NCBI RefSeq assembly: GCF_024347375.1
Contig: NZ_AP025470.1
Coordinates: 124,001 to 188,000, forward strand
Length of the DNA stretch: 64,000 nucleotides
From: Vibrio coralliirubri
GTDB taxonomy: Bacteria > Pseudomonadota > Gammaproteobacteria > Enterobacterales > Vibrionaceae
Reading direction: 5' to 3'
Notes under the pieces: model-generated
Database searches by the model: none
What the model saw: the letters and a program-made list of their open reading frames with translations, nothing else
What the model was told of the DNA's origin: nothing
Made by a program: the position numbers and the translations under genes
In this document: piece by piece, positions 52,592 to 60,728 of the stretch
Position numbering within the stretch: the stretch's first letter is position 1
Layout: the number at the start of each line of letters is the position of its first letter

Positions 52592-52840
52592 TGGCGTATT
52601 GGTGTTTAACGAGAGGCCTATCGGTCATAATCTGATAGGTTTGCTTGATTGATTGATTGATTGGCTGGTGGACTTAGTTGAGAGTACTTTCTTTAAGGCA
52701 GTTTTGGGTGTTTACAGAAATGTCGTGAGGATGAAACTGGTGACAAGTGTTAAGTCTGGTTATCGCAAAACATCAGAGTCGGGACGAACCAATAGGCTCT
52801 GCTAGAAGAGTTGGATGCTTTAGGTAACGCTACAGACAAA
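52592..52840. other. Intergenic sequence between the IS and the rsd terminator
   Basis: No gene is seen. It holds a weak hairpin, CCTATC (52617-52622)/GATAGG (52634-52639), and a short TTGA tandem run (52645-52660, four copies). Before the IS arrived this would have been joined to the rpoC terminator. Confidence 0.5.
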
Positions 52841-52867
52841 ACAAAAAGCTTGCACAGAGGCAAGCTT
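52841..52867 (-). terminator. Terminator of rsd
   Basis: AAGCTTGC (52846-52853) and GCAAGCTT (52860-52867) form an eight-pair stem. On the minus strand it is followed by TTTTTGTTTTG. Confidence 0.85.
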
Positions 52868-52883
52868 AGAAGATGTTAAGCCA

Positions 52884-53375
52884 TTACGCTCCTGGTGGAA
52901 CCGCTAGGCTGTCGGCAATTTGTTGTATCAGCTGGTCTTCAACCGCAAACCTAGCCTCAAGAATCTCACCAACGAGTGATAGCTCACTATCAAAGCTTTC
53001 TAATGTGTCGGTCGCTTCAATGGCAGCGTATTTATCGGTGAAGTTGAGCAGTGGATCGGTGGTAAGAACGATATGACCATAAGATTGGTTGATTTCGTCT
53101 GTTGCTTTGAAGCCAGTAGACTGCCATTTGTCCATCACCATGTCATAGATTTTGAAATGACCTTCGGAGATGTAATCAACAAGATGTTGGCTGAATTTTT
53201 GGAGCTCTTCTGGAGAAGGCAGTTCGGTGATTGCAGTTGCTTTCGACGATGAAGGCTGTAGAGCGGCAAGCTTACAATACTCAACGATTAGAGACTGTCG
53301 AGTTTCGAGCCAATGATCGATGACCTCATTAGAGCCACCCCATTGTTCTTGTATTTGTTTGAATTTATTTAGCAT
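52884..53375 (-). CDS. rsd: Regulator of sigma D (anti-sigma-70 factor) Rsd
   Basis: Rsd binds sigma-70 in stationary phase and frees core polymerase for alternative sigma factors. The product has 163 residues from the ATG at 53375 (MLNKFKQIQEQWGGSN), which lies eight bases after an AGGA; an ATG at 53381 is too close to it. Family features are IDHWLETRQSLIVEYCKL, LVDYISEGHFKIYDMVMDKW, GEILEARFAVEDQLI near the C-terminus, and the all-helical character. It is divergent from nudC, and the rsd-nudC-hemE grouping is as in E. coli. Confidence 0.92.
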   Translation of the reverse strand: MLNKFKQIQEQWGGSNEVIDHWLETRQSLIVEYCKLAALQPSSSKATAITELPSPEELQKFSQHLVDYISEGHFKIYDMVMDKWQSTGFKATDEINQSYGHIVLTTDPLLNFTDKYAAIEATDTLESFDSELSLVGEILEARFAVEDQLIQQIADSLAVPPGA

Positions 53376-53546
53376 GACCATGTCCTCATGATCTGATCAC
53401 AACCTTGTGATCAAGTAATTGCCTAAGCAGGGTCCGTTTTATTGGTAGCTACTAAAAGTAATAGCTTGAAATATTCTCTGCTACAACTCTAGTATGAAAT
53501 TAGATTGCCAGTAAAATGAACGAACTGCAAGCAATGAGGCATAGGG

Positions 53547-54356
53547 ATGTTAAAAAAAAGTGATAACAAAATGACAGAGCAAGCTTATTGGTGCGTCGTT
53601 TCTGGTAGTGATATTTGGGTTAATAATGATCAGTTTCCGTTTGGCTCTGCTGAAGAGCTAGGACTGAGTGTGGAGCATGCAATCTGTATTGGTCAGCATC
53701 AAGGTCGCAAGGTGTATTGGCTCAACGATTGTGATGTGGAGAATGAGCTGAGCATGGTCAGCCTAAGAGAGTTACTGCACTGGCCCGAAGCGAGTTTCTT
53801 GACTGCAAGCAAAGCCATCCAATATGGGCATATGACTCAAAGTATGCGTTTTTGCCCTCAGTGTGGTGGTCGAAATCATCTCAATCATAACCAGGTGGCG
53901 ATGCAGTGTGGAGATTGCCGCACGCTTCATTACCCTCGTATCTTCCCGTGCATCATTGTCGCTGTACGAAACGACAACAAGATATTACTTGCGCAGCACC
54001 CAAGACATAAAACAGGTATGTATACCGTGATAGCGGGCTTCCTAGAGGTCGGAGAAACCTTAGAGCAGTGTGTGGCAAGAGAAGTCAAAGAAGAAACGGG
54101 TATCGATGTCGATAATATTCGTTACTTTGGCAGCCAACCATGGGCGTTTCCATCGAGTATGATGATGGGCTTTCTCGCAGATTATGCTGGTGGTACGCTT
54201 AAGCCTGACTACAGCGAGCTATCGGATGCTCAATGGTTTGACGTAACAAGCCTACCTGATGTTGCTCCTGTTGGAACCATTGCGAGACAGTTGATTGAGA
54301 AAACCGTTGATGACGTGATGAAAGATGGTGTGACGGAGCAGATGCTAGAGCACTAA
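53547..54356 (+). CDS. nudC: NADH pyrophosphatase / NAD-capped RNA hydrolase NudC
   Basis: NudC hydrolyses NADH and removes the NAD cap from RNA. The product has 269 residues. The zinc site is CPQCGGRN and CGDC (about 109-128), the Nudix box runs G-x5-E-x7-REVKEETG ([21 protein letters not shown]), and the class signature is SQPWAFPSS, just after the box. An in-frame ATG eight codons downstream (MTEQAYWC) is a possible alternative start. It is divergent from rsd and precedes hemE by 300 bases. Confidence 0.95.
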   Translation: MLKKSDNKMTEQAYWCVVSGSDIWVNNDQFPFGSAEELGLSVEHAICIGQHQGRKVYWLNDCDVENELSMVSLRELLHWPEASFLTASKAIQYGHMTQSMRFCPQCGGRNHLNHNQVAMQCGDCRTLHYPRIFPCIIVAVRNDNKILLAQHPRHKTGMYTVIAGFLEVGETLEQCVAREVKEETGIDVDNIRYFGSQPWAFPSSMMMGFLADYAGGTLKPDYSELSDAQWFDVTSLPDVAPVGTIARQLIEKTVDDVMKDGVTEQMLEH

Positions 54357-54369
54357 TTTGCCTGTGATA

Positions 54370-54396
54370 GTATTTGGCCTATGGGTGGTCAAAAGC
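54370..54396 (+). repeat. 27-nt palindromic repeat, copy 2
   Basis: The first 24 bases (54370-54393) equal those of copy 1 at 6131, starting GTATTTGGCCTATGGGTGG. The last three bases are AGC rather than TAC, so the outer stem is weakened. It lies 14 bases past the nudC stop. Confidence 0.75.
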
Positions 54397-54471
54397 TAAA
54401 AAAAAACCCTCCACAAGTGGAGGGGGTAAGTAAGATGTCGTTATGAGATGCTGAGTAGTGACTACTCAGAT
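54393..54471 (-). ncRNA. Candidate small RNA, antisense to the nudC-hemE gap
   Basis: Read on the minus strand, a hairpin CTGAGTAG-TCA-CTACTCAG (54469-54451) is followed by an unpaired, C- and A-rich linker of about 27 bases. It ends in a terminator, CCCTCCA-CTTG-TGGAGGG (54424-54407), with T9 (54406-54398). No annotated minus-strand gene would use this terminator. A weak promoter lies upstream: TTGTTC (54501-54496), 18 bases, TATAAC (54477-54472). The size, about 70-80 nt, and architecture fit an Hfq-type sRNA. No homologue is recognised. The 5' end is a guess. Confidence 0.4.
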
Positions 54472-54656
54472 GTTATAATTGTAATTTTCGCTAGCGAACA
54501 AATTTTTAACATGCTCCCGTAATTGGGTGCAAATTAAGCATTGATTTAAAAGTTAATAACTTGATCTAGGTTGCAAAGCACACAGCTTTTACCCTTCAAT
54601 CAGTGTTAGAATACTTGCCATCAAAACTAGACAAGATTGAATTGGAATTTAACGGA

Positions 54657-55724
54657 ATGACCGAATTAAAAAACGATCGCTATTTACGCGCACTTTTAAA
54701 ACAGCCTGTTGATTACACACCGGTATGGATGATGCGCCAAGCTGGCCGCTATCTTCCTGAGTACAAAGCAACGCGCGCTGAAGCGGGCGATTTCATGTCT
54801 TTGTGCAAAAACGCGGAACTGGCATCAGAAGTAACACTTCAACCTTTACGTCGTTTCCCGCTTGATGCGGCAATCTTGTTCTCAGACATCCTAACTATCC
54901 CTGATGCAATGGGCTTAGGTTTGTACTTTGAAACAGGTGAAGGTCCTAAGTTTGAGCGTCCTATCACGTGTAAAGCTGACGTAGAGAAGATTGGCCTACC
55001 TGATCCAGAAGGTGAGCTTCAATACGTAATGAATGCCGTTCGTCAGATCCGTAAAGACCTGAAAGGCGAAGTGCCACTGATTGGTTTCTCTGGTAGCCCA
55101 TGGACTCTAGCGACATACATGGTTGAAGGTGGAAGCTCTAAAGCATTCACTAAGATCAAGAAGATGATGTACGCAGAACCACAAACGCTGCACCTGCTTC
55201 TAGACAAGCTGGCTGACAGTGTTATCGAATACCTGAACGCGCAAATTAAAGCGGGTGCTCAATCGGTAATGGTATTTGATACATGGGGTGGTGTACTGAC
55301 TCCTCGTGACTACAACCTATTCTCACTGCAATACATGCACAAAATCGTTGATGGCCTAATCCGTGAAAACGAAGGTCGTCGAGTACCGGTTACTCTGTTC
55401 ACTAAGAACGGTGGCATGTGGCTTGAGTCTATCGCAGCAACAGGTTGTGATGCGGTTGGTCTAGACTGGACAATCAACATCGCAGATGCAAAAGCTCGCA
55501 TCGGCGACAAAGTTGCTCTGCAAGGTAACATGGATCCTTCAATGCTTTACGCTCAGCCTGAACGTATTCGCGAAGAAGTGGGCAGCATCCTTGAAGGCTT
55601 CGGCGACGGTGGTACAGGTCATGTATTTAACCTAGGCCACGGTATCCACTTAGATGTACCGCCAGAGAACGCTGGTGTATTCGTTGACGCTGTTCACGAA
55701 TTGTCTAAGCCTTACCACAAGTAA
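54657..55724 (+). CDS. hemE: Uroporphyrinogen decarboxylase HemE
   Basis: HemE removes four carboxyl groups from uroporphyrinogen III to give coproporphyrinogen III in heme synthesis. From the ATG at 54657 ([16 protein letters not shown]) it has 355 residues (354 in E. coli); the open frame extends further upstream but without family similarity. Motifs are [51 protein letters not shown] and NLGHGI. A terminator with a GAAA loop follows at 55744-55775. The upstream gap holds two palindromes and the candidate sRNA. Confidence 0.97.
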   Translation: MTELKNDRYLRALLKQPVDYTPVWMMRQAGRYLPEYKATRAEAGDFMSLCKNAELASEVTLQPLRRFPLDAAILFSDILTIPDAMGLGLYFETGEGPKFERPITCKADVEKIGLPDPEGELQYVMNAVRQIRKDLKGEVPLIGFSGSPWTLATYMVEGGSSKAFTKIKKMMYAEPQTLHLLLDKLADSVIEYLNAQIKAGAQSVMVFDTWGGVLTPRDYNLFSLQYMHKIVDGLIRENEGRRVPVTLFTKNGGMWLESIAATGCDAVGLDWTINIADAKARIGDKVALQGNMDPSMLYAQPERIREEVGSILEGFGDGGTGHVFNLGHGIHLDVPPENAGVFVDAVHELSKPYHK

Positions 55725-55743
55725 TTCTGAGTAAGATGATTGA

Positions 55744-55775
55744 AAGCGCTGTTGGGAAACCAACGGCGCTTTTTT
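55744..55775 (+). terminator. Terminator of hemE
   Basis: AGCGCTGTTGG (55745-55755), loop GAAA and CCAACGGCGCT (55760-55770, one wobble) are followed by T5. Confidence 0.9.
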
Positions 55776-55827
55776 ATTGCCTGAAATTGGCATTTGATGG
55801 CGGTTTAATCTTGTTATGTGCAGTTAA

Positions 55828-56421
55828 TTAGGCATTTGGATCATGATAGGCCAAATGCTCAGAGATGTGTTTCCTGATATAAGGAATGACTTCATTTTCA
55901 AACCAAGGGTTCTTCTTGAGCCAGATATTATTGCGTGGCGAAGGGTGGGGTAATGGCAAAAACTCAGGCGCCCATCTTTGCCAATCACGCACGGTTTCGG
56001 TCAATGTGCTGGTGGTTTTGTTTGTTAGGTAATGGTTTTGTGCGTATTGGCCAATCAGCAGTGTCATTTGAATATTGGGTAGAGATTGCAGCACTTTGTT
56101 ATGCCAAAGCTCCGCGCACTCTTTGCGTGGTGGGAGATCGCCGCTTTTCCCTTTCCCCGGATAACACAACCCCATAGGTACAATCGCGACTTTTTTCTCG
56201 TCGTAAAAAGTATCGCTATCTATCCCTAACCATTCTCTTAGTCGTTCACCACTGGCGTCATTCCAAGGGATCGACGACTCATGCACCTTGATACCTGGCG
56301 CTTGACCTATGATCAGCAAGCGCGCGTTTGGATGTGCTTGAATCACCGGGTTAGCACCGTGTGATAGGTGAGGCTCACAAGCTCGGCATTGTCGAATCTC
56401 TTTAAGTAACGAAGAGGACAT
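55828..56421 (-). CDS. Uracil-DNA glycosylase superfamily protein
   Basis: The 197-residue protein has the UDG-fold motifs: IIGQAPGIKVHES (about 38-50, motif A region GQAPG) and PLPHPSPRN (about 157-164, the HPSP motif of the catalytic loop). Two N-terminal cysteines (C12, C15 in QCRAC) recall the iron-sulfur families, but I do not see a full four-cysteine set. It may act on deaminated bases in DNA, but activity is unproven. Its ATG overlaps the last base of the upstream dehydrogenase stop (TGATG), so they are coupled. Its last ten codons coincide with copy 4 of a palindromic repeat. Confidence 0.8.
   Translation of the reverse strand: MSSSLLKEIRQCRACEPHLSHGANPVIQAHPNARLLIIGQAPGIKVHESSIPWNDASGERLREWLGIDSDTFYDEKKVAIVPMGLCYPGKGKSGDLPPRKECAELWHNKVLQSLPNIQMTLLIGQYAQNHYLTNKTTSTLTETVRDWQRWAPEFLPLPHPSPRNNIWLKKNPWFENEVIPYIRKHISEHLAYHDPNA
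55832..55858 (-). repeat. 27-nt palindromic repeat, copy 4 (inside a coding 3' end)
   Basis: On the minus strand it starts GCATTTGGCCTAT and ends CCAAATGC. It shares A3-T13 with copies 1-3, while arm positions 2 and 26 are C and G instead of T and A, which keeps the pair. It encodes the last nine residues of the glycosylase-like protein and stops one base short of its stop codon. Confidence 0.65.
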
Positions 56422-57347
56422 CAGTAACCTTTATCAAAATCGATGACATGATTAAGTGTAAAGCCATCTCGCCACTGTTGGTAATTCTCTGCGAAGATCT
56501 CGACGACTTGTCTTGGCTCACTGAGTGCAGCGATGTGTGGAGTGATGGTGACTTGCGGTAGTTTCCAGAAAGGGTGTTCCTGAGAGAGGGGTTCACTTTC
56601 AAACACATCTAAAAATGCGTGTTCTACCCATCTGTTTTTTATGGCGAGCAACAAGGCTTTATTGTCGATGCTTTCCCCTCGACCAACATTAAACAGCAAC
56701 ACATTAGAGCAGTAACCTAACGTGGTTTGGTTCAACAGCTGATAGGTTTCAGCTGTTGATGGCAAGGTGTTGACCACAATATCGGCCTGCTTAAGGGCAG
56801 CCTCTATCTCATTGATGTGGAAAGTCTCTTTAAAGGTTTCTTGTTTGGATGGGATGCCGGTACGGTTGACACCTATGGTATGAATACCAAAAGCCGCCGC
56901 GGTTTTTGCCAAATGACTGCCGATTGAACCTGTTCCTAAAATCACCATAGTTTTGTCAGTTAGGCTAGTATAAAGCTGTGGCTGCCAGTTTCGTTTTTGT
57001 TGATGCAGGTGGTAATGAGGGAAGTGTCTACAGTGACTGATTGTGTAACCCAATACGTATTCTGCGATAGCCGGGCCAAAGATGCCTTTGACGTTGGTTA
57101 GCGTATAGTCCTGACGCAGATCTGGCTGAGTGAGTTTATTGATTCCGGCATAGGTACTCTGTACCCAGTCTAGCTCTTTAAACTCGTCGAGGCGCTCTGC
57201 GATTAGAGGTGGTGACGCCAAGACAATCTGTGCTGATTCGGGGGTTTGAGTGATTTCTAGGTCGGGTAAATCCTGGTTTAGAATCAGTTGCGTATAGGTA
57301 TCGTCATGCTCAGTAAGAATATAGAGCTTATTCGTAAAATTGTTCAT
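56421..57347 (-). CDS. D-2-hydroxyacid dehydrogenase
   Basis: The 308-residue protein is an NAD(P)-dependent dehydrogenase of the glyoxylate/hydroxypyruvate reductase type. The nucleotide-binding motif is VILGTGSIGSHLAKTAAAFG (about 134-153). The catalytic Arg lies in NVGRGESID, Glu in DVFESEPL and His in TITPHIAAL. The substrate cannot be fixed; GhrA-like glyoxylate reduction is plausible. It forms a coupled pair with the downstream glycosylase-like gene and is divergent from yjaG. Confidence 0.87.
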   Translation of the reverse strand: MNNFTNKLYILTEHDDTYTQLILNQDLPDLEITQTPESAQIVLASPPLIAERLDEFKELDWVQSTYAGINKLTQPDLRQDYTLTNVKGIFGPAIAEYVLGYTISHCRHFPHYHLHQQKRNWQPQLYTSLTDKTMVILGTGSIGSHLAKTAAAFGIHTIGVNRTGIPSKQETFKETFHINEIEAALKQADIVVNTLPSTAETYQLLNQTTLGYCSNVLLFNVGRGESIDNKALLLAIKNRWVEHAFLDVFESEPLSQEHPFWKLPQVTITPHIAALSEPRQVVEIFAENYQQWRDGFTLNHVIDFDKGY

Positions 57348-57418
57348 CGGCTTACCTTTTCCCCCCAGGGTTTATCAAGTACACTTTCGCTGTCTTTTTC
57401 TGCAATTATTGAGTGACT

Positions 57419-58006
57419 ATGCTTCAGAATCCACTGCAGGTTCGTCTTGAAAAGTTAGAACCTTGGCAACAAATTACCTTTATGGCGTGTCTATGTGAGC
57501 GTATGTACCCTAACTATGCCATGTTTTGTGAGAATACAGAATTTGCGGAAGCTCGAATCTATCGTGATGTTTTGGATAGCATTTGGGAAATCCTGACGGT
57601 TAAAACAGCAAAGGTGAACTTTGAGCGTCAACTTGAGAAGGTTGAAGAGCTATTCCCTAGCGGTGATGATTTTGATTTTTATGGTGTTTACCCAGCAATG
57701 GACGCATGCCAAGGCCTAGCAACGCTAATTCATGGTCTGCTTGACCGTGAACATATGTTGGAAGCGGTAATTAAAGTGAGTCAACAATCGGTGAAGACGG
57801 TTGCTGAGCTTGAGTTTGCTCAAGGCGCTGAAGAAGTGACGAACGAAAACCAGAAAGAAAACGAAGCGGTATGTGAAGAGTGGGACGTTCAGTGGGCCAT
57901 TTTCCGACCTCTACGTGAAACGACTGAGCGTGACTTAGAGTTGATCAAAGACCTACGCCACGAACTGCGTGAAGACCCAGTCAGTAACATTGGTGTTGCG
58001 CTATAA
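57419..58006 (+). CDS. yjaG: YjaG family protein (DUF416)
   Basis: This 195-residue soluble protein of unknown function closely matches E. coli YjaG: MLQNPLQVRLEKLEPWQQ, TFMACLCERMYPNYAMFC, DDFDFYGVYPAMDACQ, and EEWDVQWAIFRPLRE near the C-terminus. The ATG at 57419 gives the family N-terminus; a GTG at 57413 would add two residues. In E. coli it also lies between hemE and hupA. A bidirectional terminator follows. Confidence 0.92.
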   Translation: MLQNPLQVRLEKLEPWQQITFMACLCERMYPNYAMFCENTEFAEARIYRDVLDSIWEILTVKTAKVNFERQLEKVEELFPSGDDFDFYGVYPAMDACQGLATLIHGLLDREHMLEAVIKVSQQSVKTVAELEFAQGAEEVTNENQKENEAVCEEWDVQWAIFRPLRETTERDLELIKDLRHELREDPVSNIGVAL

Positions 58007-58037
58007 TTCGCTAACGCACCAAGGTACGAATAAAAAT

Positions 58038-58059
58038 AAAGGCTCCCTAGGGAGCCTTT
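58038..58059. terminator. Bidirectional terminator between yjaG and the CNNM gene
   Basis: AAAGGCTCC (58038-58046) and GGAGCCTTT (58051-58059) form a symmetric stem around CTAG, followed on the plus strand by GTTGT. Confidence 0.75.
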
Positions 58060-58086
58060 GTTGTATCTGACGGTATCAAATTTAAA

Positions 58087-59256
58087 TTAAGCGTCTTTTT
58101 TGTCTTCGTTCTGCGCTTTGTCTTTTGATGCGTCGTCGTCCGTTGATTTTGCATCTGAGGAGTCGTTGTCTGCTGGAGTTTCTTCCTCTAGCTCGTCCTC
58201 GTCCTCGTCATCGCGGTTTTCGATAACACCGTGTGTCTCTTTCCACTTTTCCCAGCGTTGGAACGCCAGTTCTTGCATGTCAGTCGTCTTATCTGCTTCG
58301 TCGACAATCTCTTCACCCACTAGGTGCTCAAAGATGTCTTCTAAGGTGATGATGCCCTGAATAGTGCCGTACTCGTCCACAACCAAAGACAGTTGCAGGC
58401 GGTTTGCCATCATCTGGTCAAAGGCCTTAGCCAAGCCCATGTTGTTCAGCAACACGTGGATAGGGCGCATTACCTCACCCAGAGCTTTTTCACCACAACC
58501 GGCTTGCTGCAATCTAAACAGCTCTAGGCGGTGAACAAAACCGATGATGTTGTCACTCTGCTCGCTGTAAACCAGCGGACGTGAGAACGGCGTGTCTTTA
58601 TGTTGCTCTAGGAACGTATTCACACTCATTTCCGCATCAACACGGAATACTACTGGGCGCGGCGTCATTACCTGAGTCACGGGTACATCTTGAATACCCA
58701 GTAGGTTACTCAGGATTTTTGATTCGCCTTCTGCAAACTCGCCGCTCTCTTTTGCCAAGATCGCCATTGCAGATAGCTCATCACGCATTTTTGGTGCCTG
58801 GTGGCCACGAGCAAGACGCTTGGTGATCTGTTCTGAGAACCAGACAAACGGTGTTAGGAAGAACACCATCCAACGAAGCACGCTTGCCGAAGCAGGAGCA
58901 AGTTGACGCCAGTAGGTTGCACCAATGGTTTTTGGAACAATCTCAGACAATACCAAGATACCCAGCGTTAGCACGGCAGAGAAGACACCTAACCATTGGC
59001 TACCAAAAACGACAGCCGCTTGTGCACCTGCTGTCGCAGCACCGATAGTATGCGCGATGGTGTTGAGCGTTAAAATTGACGCAAGCGGGCGGTCAATATC
59101 TGTTTTCAGTTTGTCTAAAGACTCTGCTGCAGGGTGCCCATTTTGTTTTAGTTGAGCAATGTAGCTCGGACTAATACTCAAAAGTACAGCTTCCAAAACA
59201 GAACAAATGAAAGAAACTCCAATAGCAATGGAGACGTAAATAGTTAGCAGCAGCAT
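58087..59256 (-). CDS. CNNM/CorC-family membrane protein (DUF21 and CBS domains)
   Basis: The 389-residue protein has an N-terminal DUF21/CNNM transmembrane domain (about 1-165, several helices including ILTLNTIAHTIGAATAGAQA and LVLSEIVPKTIGATYW). Two CBS domains follow (about 195-315, with VMTPRPVVFRVDAEMSVNTF and LVVDEYGTIQGIITLEDIFE). It ends in a very acidic tail of Asp, Glu, Ser and Lys. Relatives take part in magnesium or divalent metal export, which suggests but does not prove that role here. It stands alone between yjaG and hupA, where E. coli has no such gene. Confidence 0.88.
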   Translation of the reverse strand: MLLLTIYVSIAIGVSFICSVLEAVLLSISPSYIAQLKQNGHPAAESLDKLKTDIDRPLASILTLNTIAHTIGAATAGAQAAVVFGSQWLGVFSAVLTLGILVLSEIVPKTIGATYWRQLAPASASVLRWMVFFLTPFVWFSEQITKRLARGHQAPKMRDELSAMAILAKESGEFAEGESKILSNLLGIQDVPVTQVMTPRPVVFRVDAEMSVNTFLEQHKDTPFSRPLVYSEQSDNIIGFVHRLELFRLQQAGCGEKALGEVMRPIHVLLNNMGLAKAFDQMMANRLQLSLVVDEYGTIQGIITLEDIFEHLVGEEIVDEADKTTDMQELAFQRWEKWKETHGVIENRDDEDEDELEEETPADNDSSDAKSTDDDASKDKAQNEDKKDA

Positions 59257-59526
59257 GTTTGCCCTTAAATTAAATTGTACGCTTTAGCAGCGATTCAGCG
59301 TGGATTATAGTGAAAAAGTAGTGGCTAGGTCATCATTAATTTTGCTCTCAGCCCCTTTTAAACAAGGGCTTGCTTAATAAAATCAGTAACAAATTGTGAG
59401 TTATTACTCATATTATGGCTAAAACTACGGCATTAGAGCTAAAGATCGACGACAAACCTTTGCCAGATGGGGCATTTATGTTTTAGAGTGAATTGAATTC
59501 AAAAATACAAAGAAGGGAAACCTAAA

Positions 59527-59799
59527 ATGAACAAGACTCAATTAATCGACTTTATTGCTGAAAAAGCGGACCTTTCTAAAGCACAAGCTAAAGCTGCTCT
59601 AGAAGCGACTCTTGGCGGTGTTACAGATGCTCTTAAAGATGGCGATCAAGTTCAGCTAATTGGTTTTGGTACTTTTAAAGTAAACCACCGTGCAGCTCGC
59701 ACTGGTCGTAACCCAAAAACTGGTGATGAGATCCAAATCGCTGCTGCAAATGTTCCAGCATTTGTTGCAGGTAAAGCGCTGAAAGATTCAGTGAAATAA
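59527..59799 (+). CDS. hupA: DNA-binding protein HU-alpha
   Basis: HU is the abundant nucleoid protein that bends and wraps DNA. The 90-residue product has the dimerisation helices ([20 protein letters not shown]), [20 protein letters not shown] and the arm sequence [20 protein letters not shown]. It matches hupA by sequence and by position, between yjaG and yjaH as in E. coli. A good ribosome-binding site (AAGGGAAA, about 59513-59520) precedes the ATG. Confidence 0.96.
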   Translation: MNKTQLIDFIAEKADLSKAQAKAALEATLGGVTDALKDGDQVQLIGFGTFKVNHRAARTGRNPKTGDEIQIAAANVPAFVAGKALKDSVK

Positions 59800-59805
59800 T
59801 CTAAA

Positions 59806-59846
59806 CTGTACCGAGGTAGTCGTATTCCACCTCGGTACAGGTTTTT
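59806..59846 (+). terminator. hupA terminator overlapping the yjaH translation start region
   Basis: CTGTACCGAGGT (59806-59817) and ACCTCGGTACAG (59829-59840) form a perfect 12-bp stem with an 11-base loop, then GTTTTT. The T-run ends directly at the yjaH ATG, and the only Shine-Dalgarno-like AGG (59839-59841) is partly in the stem. Confidence 0.85.
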
Positions 59847-60545
59847 ATGAAAAAAGCATTTCTTCTCGTTTCACTATTATCTACATTTCTTATTGGCTGT
59901 TCTTCAACAAGCCCTCGCAAAAACCTAGAGCAATTTGAAACTCATACCGGCGGCCAAGTCATGGGCGACGCGACAAGTTTCTACTGGGTTACAAACAAGC
60001 TAACACAACCTCATACTTCAGCTGACTACGTCACTGTCGGCGATTACGGCTGGTACCAAACTGATTATGCTTGGTCAGAAGGCGTGCTTCGCGAATTCAT
60101 TCGTGAAGGCGAGCAGCGTAACTCTTCTAATGAGCTGGTTCCTTATCGTGTCCATGTACGTTTCAATAAGTCAGGCGAAGCTGTGTATCAACAGTATCGT
60201 ATTGATAGCAAAATCTTACCTATCCAAGCCAAGCAACTCGAAAACTACCAGAAAGAAGCTAAGTCGGTTCTAGAGACTACGATGAAGCAGAATGACGAAG
60301 GGCTCAGACTGGTTCAGGGTTACTGGGATGGCAGCTCTTTTAAGACGTGCGCTGGTGGTGAATTTGATCGCATTGAATTTAACCAGACCTTACCAAGCTT
60401 CGTGATCGACCGATTGGCATCTGTGGAAAGCTATGCGGCGTTTCTTGGCAGTGATTCACTGGGTAAGATGAGCGTGGAAGAGTTACTGATGCTGGCTGAA
60501 GACAGCCATGATTGTGTCGTTAGGCCATCATTGTTGAAAGAATAG
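59847..60545 (+). CDS. yjaH: YjaH family lipoprotein (DUF1481)
   Basis: The 232-residue product has a lipoprotein signal: MKKAFLLVSLLSTFLIGC, with C18 as the likely lipidated cysteine, so it should be anchored in the periplasmic face of a membrane. The rest matches the YjaH/DUF1481 family in length and in motifs such as VGDYGWYQTDYAW, LVQGYWDGSSFKTC and SVESYAAFLG. The function is unknown. It follows hupA as in E. coli, but behind a strong terminator. Confidence 0.85.
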   Translation: MKKAFLLVSLLSTFLIGCSSTSPRKNLEQFETHTGGQVMGDATSFYWVTNKLTQPHTSADYVTVGDYGWYQTDYAWSEGVLREFIREGEQRNSSNELVPYRVHVRFNKSGEAVYQQYRIDSKILPIQAKQLENYQKEAKSVLETTMKQNDEGLRLVQGYWDGSSFKTCAGGEFDRIEFNQTLPSFVIDRLASVESYAAFLGSDSLGKMSVEELLMLAEDSHDCVVRPSLLKE

Positions 60546-60566
60546 CGAGCAATCAAAGGATTGAGA

Positions 60567-60593
60567 GTATTTGGCCTACTGTAGGCCAAGTGC
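60567..60593 (+). repeat. 27-nt palindromic repeat, copy 3
   Basis: GTATTTGGCCTA (60567-60578), loop CTG and TAGGCCAAGTGC (60582-60593) pair over all twelve positions in RNA with two G-U wobbles. It is the most complete hairpin of the family. It begins 21 bases past the yjaH stop. Confidence 0.75.
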
Positions 60594-60640
60594 TGATTTG
60601 TTTGTACAGGTACAAATTCTGAGTAAAGATTGATTAATAA

Positions 60641-60666
60641 AAAAGGCGCCTATCGAGGCGCCTTTT
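60641..60666. terminator. Bidirectional terminator between yjaH and purD
   Basis: AAAAGGCGCCT (60641-60651), loop ATCG and AGGCGCCTTTT (60656-60666) form a symmetric stem with A- and T-tracts on either side. A palindrome TTTGTAC-AG-GTACAAA (60601-60616) lies just before it. Confidence 0.88.
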
Positions 60667-60728
60667 GCTGTTATTCGCTTACTGTCATTTGCTTACTATT
60701 ATGGAAAGTAAGCGAGTAACCAGATTGA

